DNA from: Cyanoderma ruficeps
Lineage: Eukaryota > Chordata > Aves > Passeriformes > Timaliidae
Reading direction: 5' to 3'
Assembly (NCBI GenBank): GCA_008694505.1
Contig: VZDJ01007753.1
Location: forward strand, 24,114,639-24,178,638
Length of the DNA stretch: 64,000 bases
Shown: positions 22,488 through 35,775 of the stretch, in pieces
How positions within the stretch are numbered: the first letter of the stretch is position 1
Layout of the letters: the number at the start of each line of letters is the position of its first letter
The notes under the pieces: generated by a model
What the model was told of the DNA's origin: nothing
Seen by the model: only the letters and a program-made list of their open reading frames with translations
Databases searched by the model: none
Translations under genes and position numbers: made by a program

Positions 22488-25400
22488 GCTGACATTGTTT
22501 CCCTGTTGCTGTTCTGACTTAATGCTTTGTGCCTTTGCTGCTCCCACCCCAGTGAGCTTTCAGTGGACATTTAGTTACTAACCCTTTAAGGGCTACCAGC
22601 CCTGATTTTTGTAGAAAAATCTGATTCAATGTAAGATGAGGTAAAACACAAGCCCTTTTTAGATCCCATTTTGCAAACTGTGGACAGATGGAAATTGGAT
22701 GTAATGAGAATTATTACAGGGGAAAGTCCAACAAAAATGGGAAGAAGAAGGAAATATACTTGAGATAGGGAAATTCCAGGCTACACAATGTGCTTTATAT
22801 AGGTAAATATGTGGAAGTAAGACTGTCCTAGCATATAAAGGAAGCTTGTAGATACCTGCAGTCAGAAAAAAAAAAAAAATCACTTTTAGTACACAGGAGA
22901 AAGGGATGCTAGAAGAATGGGTAATTTTCCTTCTGCCAGCATCTCTAATGAGCATGAGAATAAAAATCCAGTCAGATTTATATAACTGTATAAATGAGTG
23001 ATTTCAAGAAAATAAACAATTAAAAGTTCTTGTTCTCCTTAAAGGCAGAAACTATAAATACCTTATTCTTACAGTTAAGAGAAATCTCTACAGGGAGACA
23101 GTGTTTGCTATTCCTTGCACTGACACCTCTGAGGTACCAGGTGCATTAACAGATCCTGTTACTGTCTCTCTTTTCATCCCCTTGTTTCTGATGGTGCAAG
23201 GCACTGAACCCTTTCCCCCCGCCCCACCCCCTTTTTCTTTTATCACCCTTTCTGCCTTGACTGCTCAGACTGTAGGGCTGCTAGAGAAGAAGCTCTCACT
23301 GTACATTATTGCTACCTGTGGTAAGTTGAGGCCTTTTGGCAATACTGTAATATATATGTTCCAGGAGACTAGTTATGGTAGTTATTTAAAATGCTATTAA
23401 AAACATAAGATGAAGGTACTTCAAAATACGTGAATCAGTTCAGGCCAATCAAATAAGAGGTCACATTAATCCATTTTTCCTATTTATTTACCTTCATGAA
23501 AATTCCTTTGCTCTGTTTTCTGACAGCTGTGCAAAACTCTACATTTCTTTACAGATCAAAACTTATGGATCAGGTTCATACAGATTCTCATGCAGACCTG
23601 AGAGGCACTTGTTTTTTCATGTGTTTAAAAATTTTGGCATTTCATAGCATTTAGAAATCAGCTTTGTCGGAAGAAAGGGGCAGTAGATTAAAGGCTACTG
23701 ATGCCTGTGTACTGCTGTGGGCATAAACGTCAGACTAACTTAAAAGTATGTGATCAGGTTGTCCTCTAGTGGCTGCCAAAGAGAAGATCTAACCATAAAT
23801 TTTGCAATGCTGCTGCAATGGAAATTAGTGTAAGTTCTTACAACTTTTCTTTCTGCAAGAATTTGATAACTAGATCTCAAAATTATCAATCTCTGTGTGA
23901 TTTCCATTCTAGTGACAGGCCCTGCAAGTCTTTTTCTTATCTCTTGCTAAATTATGCCTCACAATAACATTGTAGATTATGTTTCTGGATGGGTCTTTAT
24001 CAGTAGAAAAGGCAATTCCACACTTCTAGGCTTTTTTAATTCAAGAAAGAAACAACCCTTTTTGAAATTCTGTTTCTCTGTTATACTTCTACCCTCTGTG
24101 CCTCTGGTTTTAGCACTTTGGTCCCAGTACAAGTGTGTCTTCTTGGCAGACAACAAGTGTAGTGGGAGATAGGAGACTATCTCTCTCTGTAATTCCACAA
24201 GAGAGCATTGTTTCCTCCTTCCCGCAGCCCTGCACCTGGTGTGGTGCAAATATCCTCTCTATGGTAGTGAACGAGGGTCTTATATCCACTGACAATCTAT
24301 CTGGCAGAGCTTTTGACTGTTCTACTGACCTAAGGGAATCTTTATCCCCCTTTATTTGGGACAAGTAGTTTTCTGAACACAATGACACTGGTATTCAGAC
24401 CACTGTAATAATTTGTATTAAAGTCTGTAATAGGGCTCTTTTATGTTGTTACCTTAAAATGGAAGTTCCACATACAAAACAAATAGAAAAACAAATCACA
24501 TATTTTTGAACATAAAGCATTATTTATAGGTGCATGTTCAAATTGTACAACAAAACACCACAGGACTGAGATTTCTGAAGACAGCTGAGAAATCTTTCTC
24601 AGTGGGACTTACAGAGCTCATGGGGGATTCAGTGGCCAGTTGGTAATACCTGGCATCAGAATGAACAAAGCTGAATCAGTCATTAGAGAGGTTACAAGCC
24701 GTGGGTTTTACGAGTATGTAAATCTACGTTATTCAAGACACAGTAAGACTTGTCAGTGTAAAACAAAGGCAGTAGTGAAAGCATTAAATCAATGTTAAGA
24801 TACTTTAAGATCCTTTCTCATCCAACAATGTTCTTATGATCTTTGTTTCACCAATGGTGATGACTGTAGCAGAATGCAGTTAACTGAGTTCCACATGGTC
24901 ACACCTCAATTCCCCACAGAAGAGGAACAAATGCACTGTTCAGTCCCATGTCTTCTGGACCACTGGTTGTCTTTCTCTAGACAAGGGAAGCTTGACCATT
25001 AATTTATAAACAGAATAAAATTAAAAATACAAAATACAATAGCCAGTGGTTACTGTAAAGACATATTCTGTGTGAGGGGGCCAGATTAATGCTAATAATT
25101 GTTGGACTGTGGATCTATGGAGCCATAGTGCAAAACAGAGAAAAAATATTGAATTCACCTGAAAAACATTTTCGAGATTCCTCTGAGATGATGAGTAACA
25201 TGAGAACAAAAGTTATATTATTGGCATTTGAACAGGACTCTTCCTATCAAGAAGCCAGTATTTGAAGGAAGCAGAAAGTGTTTAACAATGGTGAATGTTC
25301 TCTGATCATTGAGCATTGTTTAGCAAATAAACCAAAAATCTAGTTAAGCCTGTAAATCTAGGGGTTTGTTCCTTTTTGCAGAATCAGCAGTCATTTACAA

Positions 25401-26095
25401 TCTTGCATAGAGAGTAGCATAATGTTATAACTGTAGCATAATTTTTTCTGATGTAATGTGTTCGCTTTCACTAAGCCAAGTTGGTTTTTTATAGTGTCCA
25501 CAGAAAAGCGTCTATGTTTATACATATTTCTAGGATGCTACAGGAGGCAGATTGCTCCATCTGATGTCAGCACATGTTGCAGTTTAGCTTTAATAACCCC
25601 ACAGCACCTCCTCACTGCTGCAGAGTTACTATTCTGCCCCTGCCAGTTACATCTTCCTTGCGCTTTCCTTTCTCTCAACTCCAGCAGCTGGGCCTGTATT
25701 AACGATGGGCCTAAGGGAACACAGAAGGAGTTTGAACATTTAGTAACAGTGTTCTTTGAGAATTCCTACAGATAAAAATCTCTACTCCAGCTCAGAACCT
25801 AGGGTGTTAGATAGCTGCTTGCGCCCTGTACATGACATTGCTTCCAGCTGGCACAGTCACAAAATGATCATCACTCACTCCCTCCTCTGAGTACGGGATC
25901 TGCAAGACAACAAAATTAAGGAAGGATTCCAAGCTATTATCCTCCTGCTAAACAACACAAAAAAGAAATCTAAGAGAAGGTGTTTTCATTTCTGTTCCCT
26001 GCTATCTCTGCCCCCATTGCTCCCTGCCCCAATAAATTTTCTTCCAACTGGAAAAAACAGTTTGTCTTCTTGAAAAAAAAGACCAAATAACTGAA
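22488..26095. other. mixed non-coding stretch
   Basis: No gene is recognised. A C-rich run lies at 23213-23230. Two GC-richer patches, about 23100-23290 and 25530-25900, contain several ctg/cag words but no known repeat family. Small overlapping frames on both strands at 23954-24388 have no motif. Confidence 0.5.
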
Positions 26096-26101
26096 TATCT
26101 A

Positions 26102-26719
26102 TGTAGTGGTGTGTTTTGGGGTTTTACCTGTTTTCTATATGCATCTGTTTGTTTTATACTGTTTTACAATGATTTTTCCCATGTACCCCATGTTTTACCC
26201 CATTGTGGTTTACCCCAGTTATTGCTATTAATCAGTCATCATTTATGTGACTCCTGGATCCTGTCTGTCACTTCAAGGCCTCACCCTGATGTCTAGAAAA
26301 TTCTGGTGAGGACTTTGAACAGTTGGTGGGGTCTAAGTTCCCATTTCCCCTTTGTTCCTTGATTGGTACTATGGGTCGTCAGTTGGGTTCGGGGTTACTC
26401 CCTTCCCACTCTGGATTGGTTCCAAGTTGTATCCTCCCCACTCCCCCACCCCGATATTTAAGGTGGAAACCAGGGAGTTCAGGGGGCATCAGCGGGCTGA
26501 CTCCTGGGTGGAAGGAAGTCATGTGAATTTAATAAAACCCAGTTGGAGTTCCCCACCAGAGTTTTTATTTCTCACATTGTTCGCGCTTCTGCTGAGACAA
26601 GGACCCACAGGATCAGAACTGTATTCCAGAATACAGGACTGTACATCTTTGCGACGCCGGTGCCAGAGCTGGCCGGGAAGAGCGGGCGAAAGCCCCAAGC
26701 GAAGCACCGCACCACCTCG
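26102..26719 (+). mobile_element. solo ERV LTR with 6-bp target duplication
   Basis: A 618-bp solo LTR starting TGTAGTGGTGTGTTTTGG. It is flanked by an exact direct repeat, tatcta, at 26096-26101 and 26720-26725. A TATA-like gatatttaagg (from 26453) and an AATAAA signal (26531-26536) stand in the right order for the plus strand, with about 180 bases of GC-rich U5 after them. It belongs to the same family as 44281-44838: both share the TGTAG(Y)(R)GTG start, the 'ttaaggtgg' box and 'aataaaacc'. Oddly, the 3' end implied by the duplication is CTCG, not CA. A 6-bp duplication suggests an ERVK/beta- or alpharetrovirus-type integrase (inference). The 161-codon frame at 26352-26837 is an LTR shadow. 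Confidence 0.85.
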
Positions 26720-26725
26720 TATCTA

Positions 26726-28284
26726 CTCTTATTTTAGAAGTTCACAGATCAGTAGACAATCAGTTATAGAATATCATCATAGAGGTGGTATAATATTTAG
26801 TGCAATCACATGTGTACTGAGAAGTAGAACACATTGAAATGAAGCTTTAAAAAATGTAGTATTCTGTAATCTTTTCAAACTATTTATTTACAGACATTAA
26901 AAAAATAAAAGGAAAAAGGAGCTGTTTTGCAAAAGATGCACTATGAGGTTGCACAAAGGCTTTAACAGCCTAAACCTGGACTAAGACTAAGAAACATAGT
27001 TGGAACACTTCTATCTATACTGGGTTTCAGTTTAAATAACAACAATTTTCCAATAAAATTAAATTTCTTAGGAAAACACTTGTTTTTGTGGTAAACTTTC
27101 TCTGAGAAGAATAGATTCCATATTGAAAAATAATTCCTTTGTAACAGTCGCAGTCTTAATGTCTTAATGTCTTAGCCTATGTAGACAAGTTTCCCACTTA
27201 AGCCTCAATTCTATGTGCAGAAATTCCCATAATATCAAATCATATCTTAGCAAGGGAAGAGATCCTGGCCATAGAAAGGAACCTGGTCCATAGATGAGAA
27301 CAGGGGTAATTTAAACTACAATGTCTCCATCCATTTGGGGAAACAGAAAATCTATGTAAGGAAACATAGTGAATATATTAAAATCTTATGTTTGGGTCAG
27401 CTTAAAATGCATTTTATGCTGGGTAGCTTTTGAAATGAGTCCTATCTAAACTTGTTTTATTAGTGCAACAAGACCAGTCATTTGTTGTAAAAAATAAAAC
27501 CTCTGGGGTAGCTGCTGGAAAAACTAAGTTTTGCTGAACTGGCAGAAGCCAAAAGTTGGGTAGAAGACTGCAAAAATATCAAGAATAAACTTGTCATTGC
27601 AAATGAAATAAATCAATGTACTGTTGAAAGGCATAATGTAGCTATTAGTGAGTCACTTAGTAACTACCACTTGGGAAAAACAACCAAAGGAAATGAAAAC
27701 ATATTTGCATCAGTAAGGCTGTACCCTCTCAAATGCCATTTTTTTTCATACCTAAAGTTACTTTTCTTAATAATCTGGTATTGTTAGTAGCAAAAGGAAA
27801 AAAACCAACACAGAGTAAAGATTTTACATCAGAAGCTTCAAATTTTAAATACAGTTTTAACAAATATAAGAAGAAGATGAGAAAATATCTAATGCATAAA
27901 AAATTCATCACCTGTGTTTTCATATCCAGATGTGCTGAATGAGTGGTTTCCATAAATGAAAATACAGTTTTATCATAGAAATGAGATATATTCTGTCTGC
28001 AAAAATGCTTAAGGTTTTTTTACCTTGTATCTGCATTCAAAAACTTTCCTGGTTTCATAGTAAGAGACTTTTTTGATGGATAAAAATAGATTTTTTAGAA
28101 AATTGGAAGACCTATGTTTTCATTAAAGATAGCATTAACTGTTCAAGATATTGATATTGGCCAGATATTCACAGAAACTGAAATTATACAATTGTAGGAA
28201 GCCAAAAAGGATAGAGATATGCAACTGCAATGAGTCAACTTTATGCTAGAGGTCTACAAAGTTTTGAGGCAGAGAGATGAACAG
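26726..28284. other. AT-rich desert
   Basis: Nothing recognised beyond a tiny tandem repeat (tcttaatg words near 27153-27174). The overlapping frames near 27729-27953 lie on opposite strands and show no motif. Confidence 0.55.
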
Positions 28285-28465
28285 GGAAATCTTCGTCTTC
28301 CAGAGGCACTGGAACAGGCTCCCCAGGGAAGTGGCCACAGCACCAACCCTGACACAGTTCAAGAAACCTTTAGACAACACTCAGACACGTGGTGTGCAGA
28401 GCCACGAGTTAGACTTGATGATCTTTGTGGGTCCCTTCCAACTCAGGATAGTCTATGATTCTATT
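28285..28465 (+). mobile_element. CR1 LINE 3' end fragment
   Basis: The sequence 'ggcactggaacaggctcccc', then 'agggaagtgg', 'ttcaagaaacctttagacaa', 'gacttgatgatctttgtggg' and 'cccttccaactcaggata', closing with 'ctatgattctatt', is the C-terminal end of ORF2 plus the 3' terminus of a CR1 subfamily. It is strongly 5' truncated and has no coding capacity. Confidence 0.92.
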
Positions 28466-31264
28466 TATTTCTAGTAATAGAACATCAAATTAAAATAATG
28501 ACCGGTGGTAGAGTCCAGGATTTCCTTGACTGTACAATAATTTATTATTTCTTTTCATTAGATATCTAAACTGGAACAAAGTACTGTAAGCTATTGTGTA
28601 AACTAAAAGATAAATTCAAGAAATTACATCAATTGAAGAAAAAATAATCCAGCCAGCACTAGTTAGCACACAGCTGCAGTCATGCATGCAGAATGTAACT
28701 CAAATGCAAACTGATAAAAGCTGTGAAATATTTCTTCTGAAGCATTATTATCATATGTTTACCTGTTCTCCTAGTCTTTCCATAAGTATATGCTCCTGGT
28801 CTCTGCCAGACTGAGGCCACTGAACATGATGGACTTCTGGTCTCCTCTGTTAAGAGTGTCCTTATAATCCTCTTCCTCACATGTTCTATTTAAACAGCAG
28901 CCCCCAGGTTCAAGATTTGAATCAAAGTCTACTGGTTCAGGAAAAATACTGATTTATCCTTTAGAAAATTCTTCAAGTAAATTATTTATAATTTATAAGT
29001 ATTTTCTAACACTATTAATATTAGAGAATATAAAAGCCACATCTTAAGTGACTTTGTTGCAATTTAATCCTTCCTAAATAACTTCAAGAGTATCTGTTAA
29101 ACAACAGTGCCTTATGCCAGAAATCTCAGTGGTGTGACATATCTCTGTAGATCAATTTAATTGCTGCTACAAGATCACTGCTCCTTTTTTTCATCAGTTA
29201 AGAATTAATTACAAAGTGAAGGAAGTCATAAGTTTTCAATGACACTTTAAGATATATCTCTCCTAAATCACATGTATTTAATGTGCTATTAACTAATGAA
29301 GTAAAAATATAACTAAAATTAAAGAGTGCTTTAAAGCCGTAATATAATAGGAAATGCAGTCCTGCAAATGAAATTTCTGCGCTGTTTCTGTCTAAGACGA
29401 TAAAGCCAATTCTGAAACCTTCTTCTAAGTCAGTTGACAGAAGATAGTAATTGCTTCAGTCACTATGGTTTACCTGATCAATTCGAGTACATTTGATACA
29501 GCAGACTGCAAAGTTTTATGCACCACTGCTTGAAGTGATCAGGTTAATCTAAGAAGTGTCAGAGCAATGTGTTGAAGAACGGGTAAAAAAGTATGTGAAT
29601 TTTTTAATGACATTCAAGCAAAGAAGGCCTATTTTTCTACCTTTTTCTTGGAAAGCTGATCACTTTGTGTTTGCCCATTCATCTTGATAATTGTGAGGTA
29701 ATAATTATGGGGGAGGGAGAGGGGTGGTGTCACAATTAATTACCAAAGTAGCTGAAATTAGGATTCAACAAAAGATGCAACTCCTTTCTCAGTTGGATTT
29801 TTGAGTTTAAAGTTCATGGAATCCTGAGCTGACTCTTTAGCATTAGAACTCTTTAGTATTTAAGAAATTTAGTTCCTGTGCTTCACATCATGTATTCTTG
29901 ATGTACGTCCTATTACAAATCAGGTCATAACTTAGGTGAAGAAGCCTGAATACAACTTGGGTTTCAAAATGAGGAATATGAACAGCAGGTGGTTCAGATA
30001 AAGAGTTTGCATGTGGTCTAATAAAATGTTAATCTATTCATCTGCAGTTTAATCTCCTAAATATGAAAATATTTAGAAATGAACAGTTTGGAACTTAAAA
30101 TAAGAGAAGAAAGCAGGTAGTTTTTTCGTTATTTTTAACTTTGAAATTGAAGTGTCCTACATTGCAGATTTTTTTAATATATATAAAGTAACTCAGAGAT
30201 TTCATTTTTTATTCTGAGAGTTTGGTTCAGTTTCTTTTTGGTATACACTCAAGTAACCTAAAAGTTTGACTAGGATATTTTTATTCACAATAGTATATAA
30301 AAAGCACATCCTTCTGTTCTGTAAACTATAAGGCAAGTTTTAAAATAAAATACACAAAGCTGTCTGGAACTTAAATTTATGAAAAGCTTAAATACGATGT
30401 TATTTTTGCATGGATTAGGTATTAGCAAATATGATCACAAATAATAAAGATTATTACATTTAGTTCAATGTCAGTGAATTTCACTATCTTGCTCTATTTC
30501 AGTAATGACTGCCATGTTTCAGCAATGGCTGAAAATCAGATCAGTGTTTGCTTGATTTTATACCAAGAGAATATTGTAATTTTTTTTCTGGTTAATTTTC
30601 AGAAACAAATGAAACCATTTGGCACATGTTTTGGAAATAAATACTTGCATTATCCAGTACACTGTTAAACTATACTAACCAGAATTAATTTGATAAGCTA
30701 AAAATAATGATAACTGGGACAGAGTGATTTAAATAACATCCAGAGAAGAGGAAGAAACTTGGTTATTTTCTTCATTCAGCATAAGAACATGTATAATTCA
30801 CATATTTTCGCCGATTTTATACCATATTCTTTTTTTCATAAGAAGCAATTTATTTCACTTACTAATTGACCATGAAATTTCATTTTCATTTTAAAAATCA
30901 ATTTACTTAGGTCTGTAGCAGTAGAATGAAACATCTTAAAAGAAACTATTTGTTCATCTTCCATTTTTGTATTTTGAATAAAACTACACAGTTATCTTTT
31001 TATTATTATTTTTTATTTTCCTTGTCTTTCAGATATAATAAAACCTTTTCTGTGAGGGAAGGTGAGGATGGTCAAGGGGGAATGAAACTTAGCAAGTTAT
31101 GTTTTATTCTGGAGAAAAAAAAACACTCAAGAAACTAGGGAGTTACAAGGGATAAGCCTGAAGAACTTTAACTATAGTTGTAATAAATGGTATATCAAGC
31201 ACAGAGATCATGATCTCCGCAAAAAGCTCTCCAGCAATATCTTGAAGCTAAAGGAAAACAAGAG
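28466..31264. other. AT-rich desert
   Basis: No gene or repeat is recognised. Tracts such as 'ttaatatatataaag' near 30174 are simple AT sequence. Short plus-strand frames near 30468 and 30926 are composition artefacts. Confidence 0.55.
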
Positions 31265-31270
31265 GAACTG

Positions 31271-31570
31271 TGTTGCTTGCCGAGGCTGGGCGTGTCCCAC
31301 TTCAGGGACAGAAAGAGAGCAGGCACAGAAGCATCATGAGGGAACATCTCTCTTTATTTACAGATCTAACTCCATTTATACATTTGTACAGAGGTTCAGA
31401 GATTGGCTACACAGGTCGCCACCTCTCAACCTGGATGGTGGACATCACCATCAATCATTTCTTCTCTCAGAGGAGAAGTATGTAAACATTCTAAGAATAG
31501 GCATTGTTTTCATGAAGCTGCGTGAGAAAGTTCTACAGAAAGACAAAACGACAGAAAGCTCAGGGCAACA
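31271..31570 (-). mobile_element. solo ERVK-like LTR, reverse orientation, complete
   Basis: A compact 300-bp LTR. It begins TGTTGC and ends GCAACA (perfect terminal inverted repeat with TG...CA ends) and is flanked by an exact 6-bp duplication, gaactg, at 31265-31270 and 31571-31576. On the minus strand a TATA box (plus 31372-31380) is followed about 20 bases later by AATAAA (plus 31353-31358), then a GC-richer U5. The short length, TATA-AATAAA spacing and 6-bp duplication fit avian ERVK or alpharetrovirus-type LTRs. No internal genes are present. Its intact ends and exact duplication suggest it is younger than the CR1 copies around it. Confidence 0.93.
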
Positions 31571-31576
31571 GAACTG

Positions 31577-34500
31577 ATTGGCACTTTGTTACTTGAATGG
31601 TGGCCCTAGTGATGAAGTCGTAAAGGCCATTAATGAGGATTTTTAGAGTCTCGAATCTGCCAGATATCAAAGTTAAAACTGTGAAACTTATAATGCATTA
31701 AAAAAAAAAGTGCCCAAACTCAGAAAGCAATTCTTTTCCTAAACAGCCAACACTTACACATATTTCTTCCTTTTTATTGCATTCCTGATATAGTCTTCAT
31801 CATAAAAAATGTCTTCTTTACTCTTCTAAAAACCAAATAATCATCTTCATTTATATGCAATATGAGCCTACTGCCACTACTGACACAATATAAATGTGTT
31901 GCATTAAAAATTAAAAATATTATTTTTTACACTCCATCAAGATGAAAAGTGAGCCTTCATTCTCATTTGCAGTTCTGCCACTACACTGTCATCCTTTTTG
32001 CCTTGTACCACAGGACCTGAGCAGCAACAGCCTGATTCCTACAGACCTTAAATTACCTCAGATGTGCTCTGAGCTTGACTCTGCATGATGGCAAATAAAG
32101 AAGAATTTTCAAAGGTGAGCTAACTGGGTTGCTGTGCTTCACTGGGAATCAGCTTCTTTGATCTGATGTCAGGACAACAGAGAAAAGAAATATATGGGAT
32201 GCTTTATTTTCTGCAAAAATATCTTAAAAGTTGAAGACCCTATTTGTTTTGGAAGCTAAGAAGTGCAAAAATTACTCTTTCCATACATCTACCAACCTTT
32301 TAAAATTAAAAATAAAATGCCTGAGAGGTGCATACCTCTTGGGTTCTTTATCCACTTAATTGTTTGACTTATTTCTTTGTCCTTTGCTGGGGAAACACTG
32401 AAGTCCACATATCTGTTTGGAGAGGTTAACTTTCAAGCTGGCTGAAGTCCTGGTTCTTGTGAGCATTTTTTGTCATTTGAAGGTTAAAATCTTCTCAGAG
32501 CATTGCTGAAGTTAGTGTTCTCCCCTCCAGTAACTGTAGGAGCTGCCTGACCTTTATAAGTGCAGGTCAATATTCACACTGTTGGAAGAAGCACTGTGGA
32601 GAGTAGTCTTCACAATCCCAAGGAGAAGTGCTTTGCCACAGGCAGCTCATGACCAGTGAATACAAATTGGTGAACAATTAGGTAAAACTGTTTTAACTGG
32701 ATTCAAAGAGTCTCTTTTACACAGATTTAGGTTCTATTCCAATGTCTACAGACCTGTAGCATTCACTACTCTCCTCCAAATTTCAGTAAAATCAATAGGG
32801 AAAAAAAAATTATTTGAAGGGAAGAACTCTAAATGTTTTGGCCTCTGGGTCAGTCTCTGCAACACTACTCTCTGTCAAATTTAGACAGATATAACAGGAG
32901 AATATATTCTATTCTAACAGGAAATAATTTTCTATTGACCTTATCTTCTACCCAACATAAATTCCAAAGAAGGTTTAATATCAAAATCACTTGATGAAAA
33001 ACATTGTAGTAATATACAATACTTTGAATTCAACACTGCACCTCATATATATTTCTGCTCCCCCAATAGAAACACTGAGAGTTTAAAATATAATATCAAT
33101 AATAAACACCTGCATCTCTAGTAAGACTCTCAAAGAAATAGAAGGTTTTTTGTGAACTAAGAAGGTACCTGTAAAAGCAGAGAAAAATAAAAGTGTAGTG
33201 CAGGTGCTATGCAAATATTTCTATTAGCATTTACAAATACATGTATGCAAGTGAGAGAAGGAACCACCCAAAAAAGAACGACCCAAGATGCAGCACATGA
33301 GAATGGAGTTTTTTAATGAAAAAAATGATGCTATGAACATTTGAGAACAAAATACACTTTCGAAACATTATTTCTCCCTCTCCTCTAGAGATCAAAGGTT
33401 ACTAGAAATCCCAAACTTTTGTAGAACCTGTGGCTCCAACGTTTCAGACCACACTTCCTCTCTTCTCAATATTACGCAAATTAAAAGTCTGTTTATAATT
33501 TAATGGCAGAGAATAAATGACATCTGCAACTTGGCAGAACAATGTAAACTGGGGCTTGTCTGACTGAGTTTCTAGTTTCTGGCTCTGTTTACAGCAGAAG
33601 AAAGGAAAGAGTCAAGCCAGTGGAAATTTTGCAACCTAGCTAGTATAATTAATATAGCATTTCATTTTTTTTTTTTAAGTTGTTTATTCAGTCCTATGGC
33701 TCATGACCTGGCTTATGTTTTGAAACATCTGTTACTGCCTGCAACCAAGGCAACCAGCAAATGTTGGAAATTTCATAACACTTTAGGAATGTTAAAGTAT
33801 TATTTGTGGGAACACCCTACAATTCAAAAGTATTTTAACTAAAAATTGGTTAATTTTAGGTCACAGGCAGCAGAGATATTCATGTCCTTTTCTTCAATTA
33901 TGCAAGACTTTATCTTCACATATAAAGATGAACTATTTTATCATATACATAATTTTAATATGATTGGGTTCTAAAACAATCTTGCAGAAAATGAATACAT
34001 TTCATTTTTAGCTGTCATTCCAAATAAAGAATTTCTGCAGCAGTTTCCTTCCCATGCTGTCATGTGGACTTTCACTGTCAAAACCTTAATTCAGAAATTT
34101 CTGGTTAAAATGAAAAGGTTTTGATTTTGATAATTTAATACTTTTGATACTTTCATTTTTCTTTATTTTGCTGAAGAAATCTTCATTTTGACTTGCTACT
34201 AATTTGTATACCTGCATTTTCATCGTTTTGCATGTGATTTGTATTACAGGTTTATTCCCAGTATTTAGTCTTCTTTCATGAAGTAGTTACATGCTGACTA
34301 ACCATGCATAGTGGTCATAAAATTCTTCAGTGTTCAGAGCTGTGTCTGTTCACTTTCTTGGGCTAGAATTACGTGCATCATGAGCATTGTAGTTCAACCT
34401 TTTTCTCATATGGATGCACTGGTATAAAAGGGAAAAAGAAGGCAAGATTGATAAAACAGTGAGCAAGGTCAAATAATTAAACTCAATGTCACTCAGAAAA

Positions 34501-35302
34501 AATATATATATTACTATGTATATAGTTACACAGAAAGATTCATTTTTCCAAAACAAATTTCATAGTCATGAAAATGCACTTACTTCATGGTGCAGTTACT
34601 GGGGAGGTACTTCAACAAATGGGGATGGGTTTCAACAAATAGTGAAATTCTTGAAAAAAACTTTTGTAAGGAAAATAATTGCTTGTTTTTACTGTAGATC
34701 AGACCACACTAGCCTAATACCAAGTACTCAGAGTGAAGTAGTTTGAAGATATCTACTTACCATTTGCAGCTAGTGAGTTCAGAGGTTTTAATATAAAAAT
34801 ACAGAATTATATGGAAGGCAGAATATTTCTTTGCAAGTTAATTTATTGTTTAATACTCTTATGTCAGTGTTTTTGCTGTTTTTTGAAAAATGTTTATAAC
34901 ACAGGAGACACAAGAGCTGAAATTATTAGCCATTGTAACAGATACAGAAAAAATGGCGATTAAACTACGAAAGAATAAATTATATTTGGTTAACATATTG
35001 AATAAATTATATGTCTGGATTCAAGTACAGGGATCTAAACAGTTTTGTTGCTAATGAGTAATCTGGAAAACACTATCACTAAAGAGAATAATAGAGTTGA
35101 ACTTTGTAACTGCAAATTATACTTTTTTTCTGTCTGTATTTTTTGAAGATAACTTTATATAGTTCACTTACTAACGGAAAACCAGAGAAAATCTTTAGTG
35201 CTAGCTACATTACTGAAGCCAGACTATACATGCATATCAGTGATAACATGAATAACCTTAATTTTGTATTTTTCACATTCTAGGTCCTCTTCTATTACAA
35301 AA
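31577..35302. other. AT-rich desert with one possible non-coding exon
   Basis: No protein-coding gene or dispersed repeat is recognised. It contains a T run near 33667-33678 and the candidate splice-bounded segment at 32014-32114, listed separately. Confidence 0.5.
32014..32114 (+). other. possible non-coding exon (splice-site pair)
   Basis: A pyrimidine-containing acceptor ending 'tgtaccacag' at 32013 and a strong donor aaag|gtgagc at 32114/32115 bracket 101 bases. The segment has stops in the frames inspected and includes an 'aataaa', so it would be non-coding. A consensus pair like this can arise by chance; there is no other support. Confidence 0.2.
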
Positions 35303-35775
35303 TAGAACCATAGAATGGTTTGGGTCAGATGGGATCTTAAAGAGCATCCAAATCCAACCACCACACCACATCCAGGGCCACTTTCCACCGGATCACGTTG
35401 CTCAAAGTCCCATTCAACCTGCCCTTGAATGCTTCCAGGGATGGGGCCTCCTCTGGTTCTCTGGTCAGCCTGTACCAGTGCCTGACCACCTTCACAGCAG
35501 AGAATTTCTTCCTGGTATTTAATCTCAGCCTACTGTCTTTCAATTTAAAGACCGTCTCCTTTGTCCTGTTACTACATGCCCTCTTTGTAAGTCCTTCACC
35601 TTTCCTGTGCTGAAAGGGCAAAAGTCTCGCTTCCTGTGCTGAAAGGGCAAAATAAGATCACCCTCATAGCCTTTTCTCCAGCCTGAACAACTCCAGTCCT
35701 CTCAGCTTTTCCTCAGAATCATCTTACTGCCCCTAAGGATAGGATTCTGCACACAAGACTGGCCAAAGAGGAAGC
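35303..35775 (-). mobile_element. CR1 LINE 3' fragment, reverse orientation
   Basis: It starts 'agaaccatagaatggtttgg' and continues 'gatcttaaagagcatcca', 'ttgaatgcttccagggatgg', 'cagcctgtaccagtgcctga' and 'tctccagcctgaacaactcc'. This is the reverse complement of the CR1 3' terminus running into the end of ORF2. The 3' end of the element is therefore on the left and the truncated 5' end is near 35775. A 29-bp tandem duplication sits inside it (35602-35652). Substitutions and indels leave no usable frame. Confidence 0.93.
35602..35652. repeat. 29-bp tandem duplication within CR1
   Basis: The phrase 'ttcctgtgctgaaagggcaa' followed by aa occurs at 35602-35623 and again at 35631-35652, giving a 29-base period. 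It occurred after the CR1 inserted, because the CR1 consensus as I know it has a single copy. Confidence 0.9.

Noticed and set aside
26352..26837. 161-codon open frame
   Set aside because: It lies mostly inside the solo LTR and reads across its TATA box, poly(A) signal and border; no protein motif.
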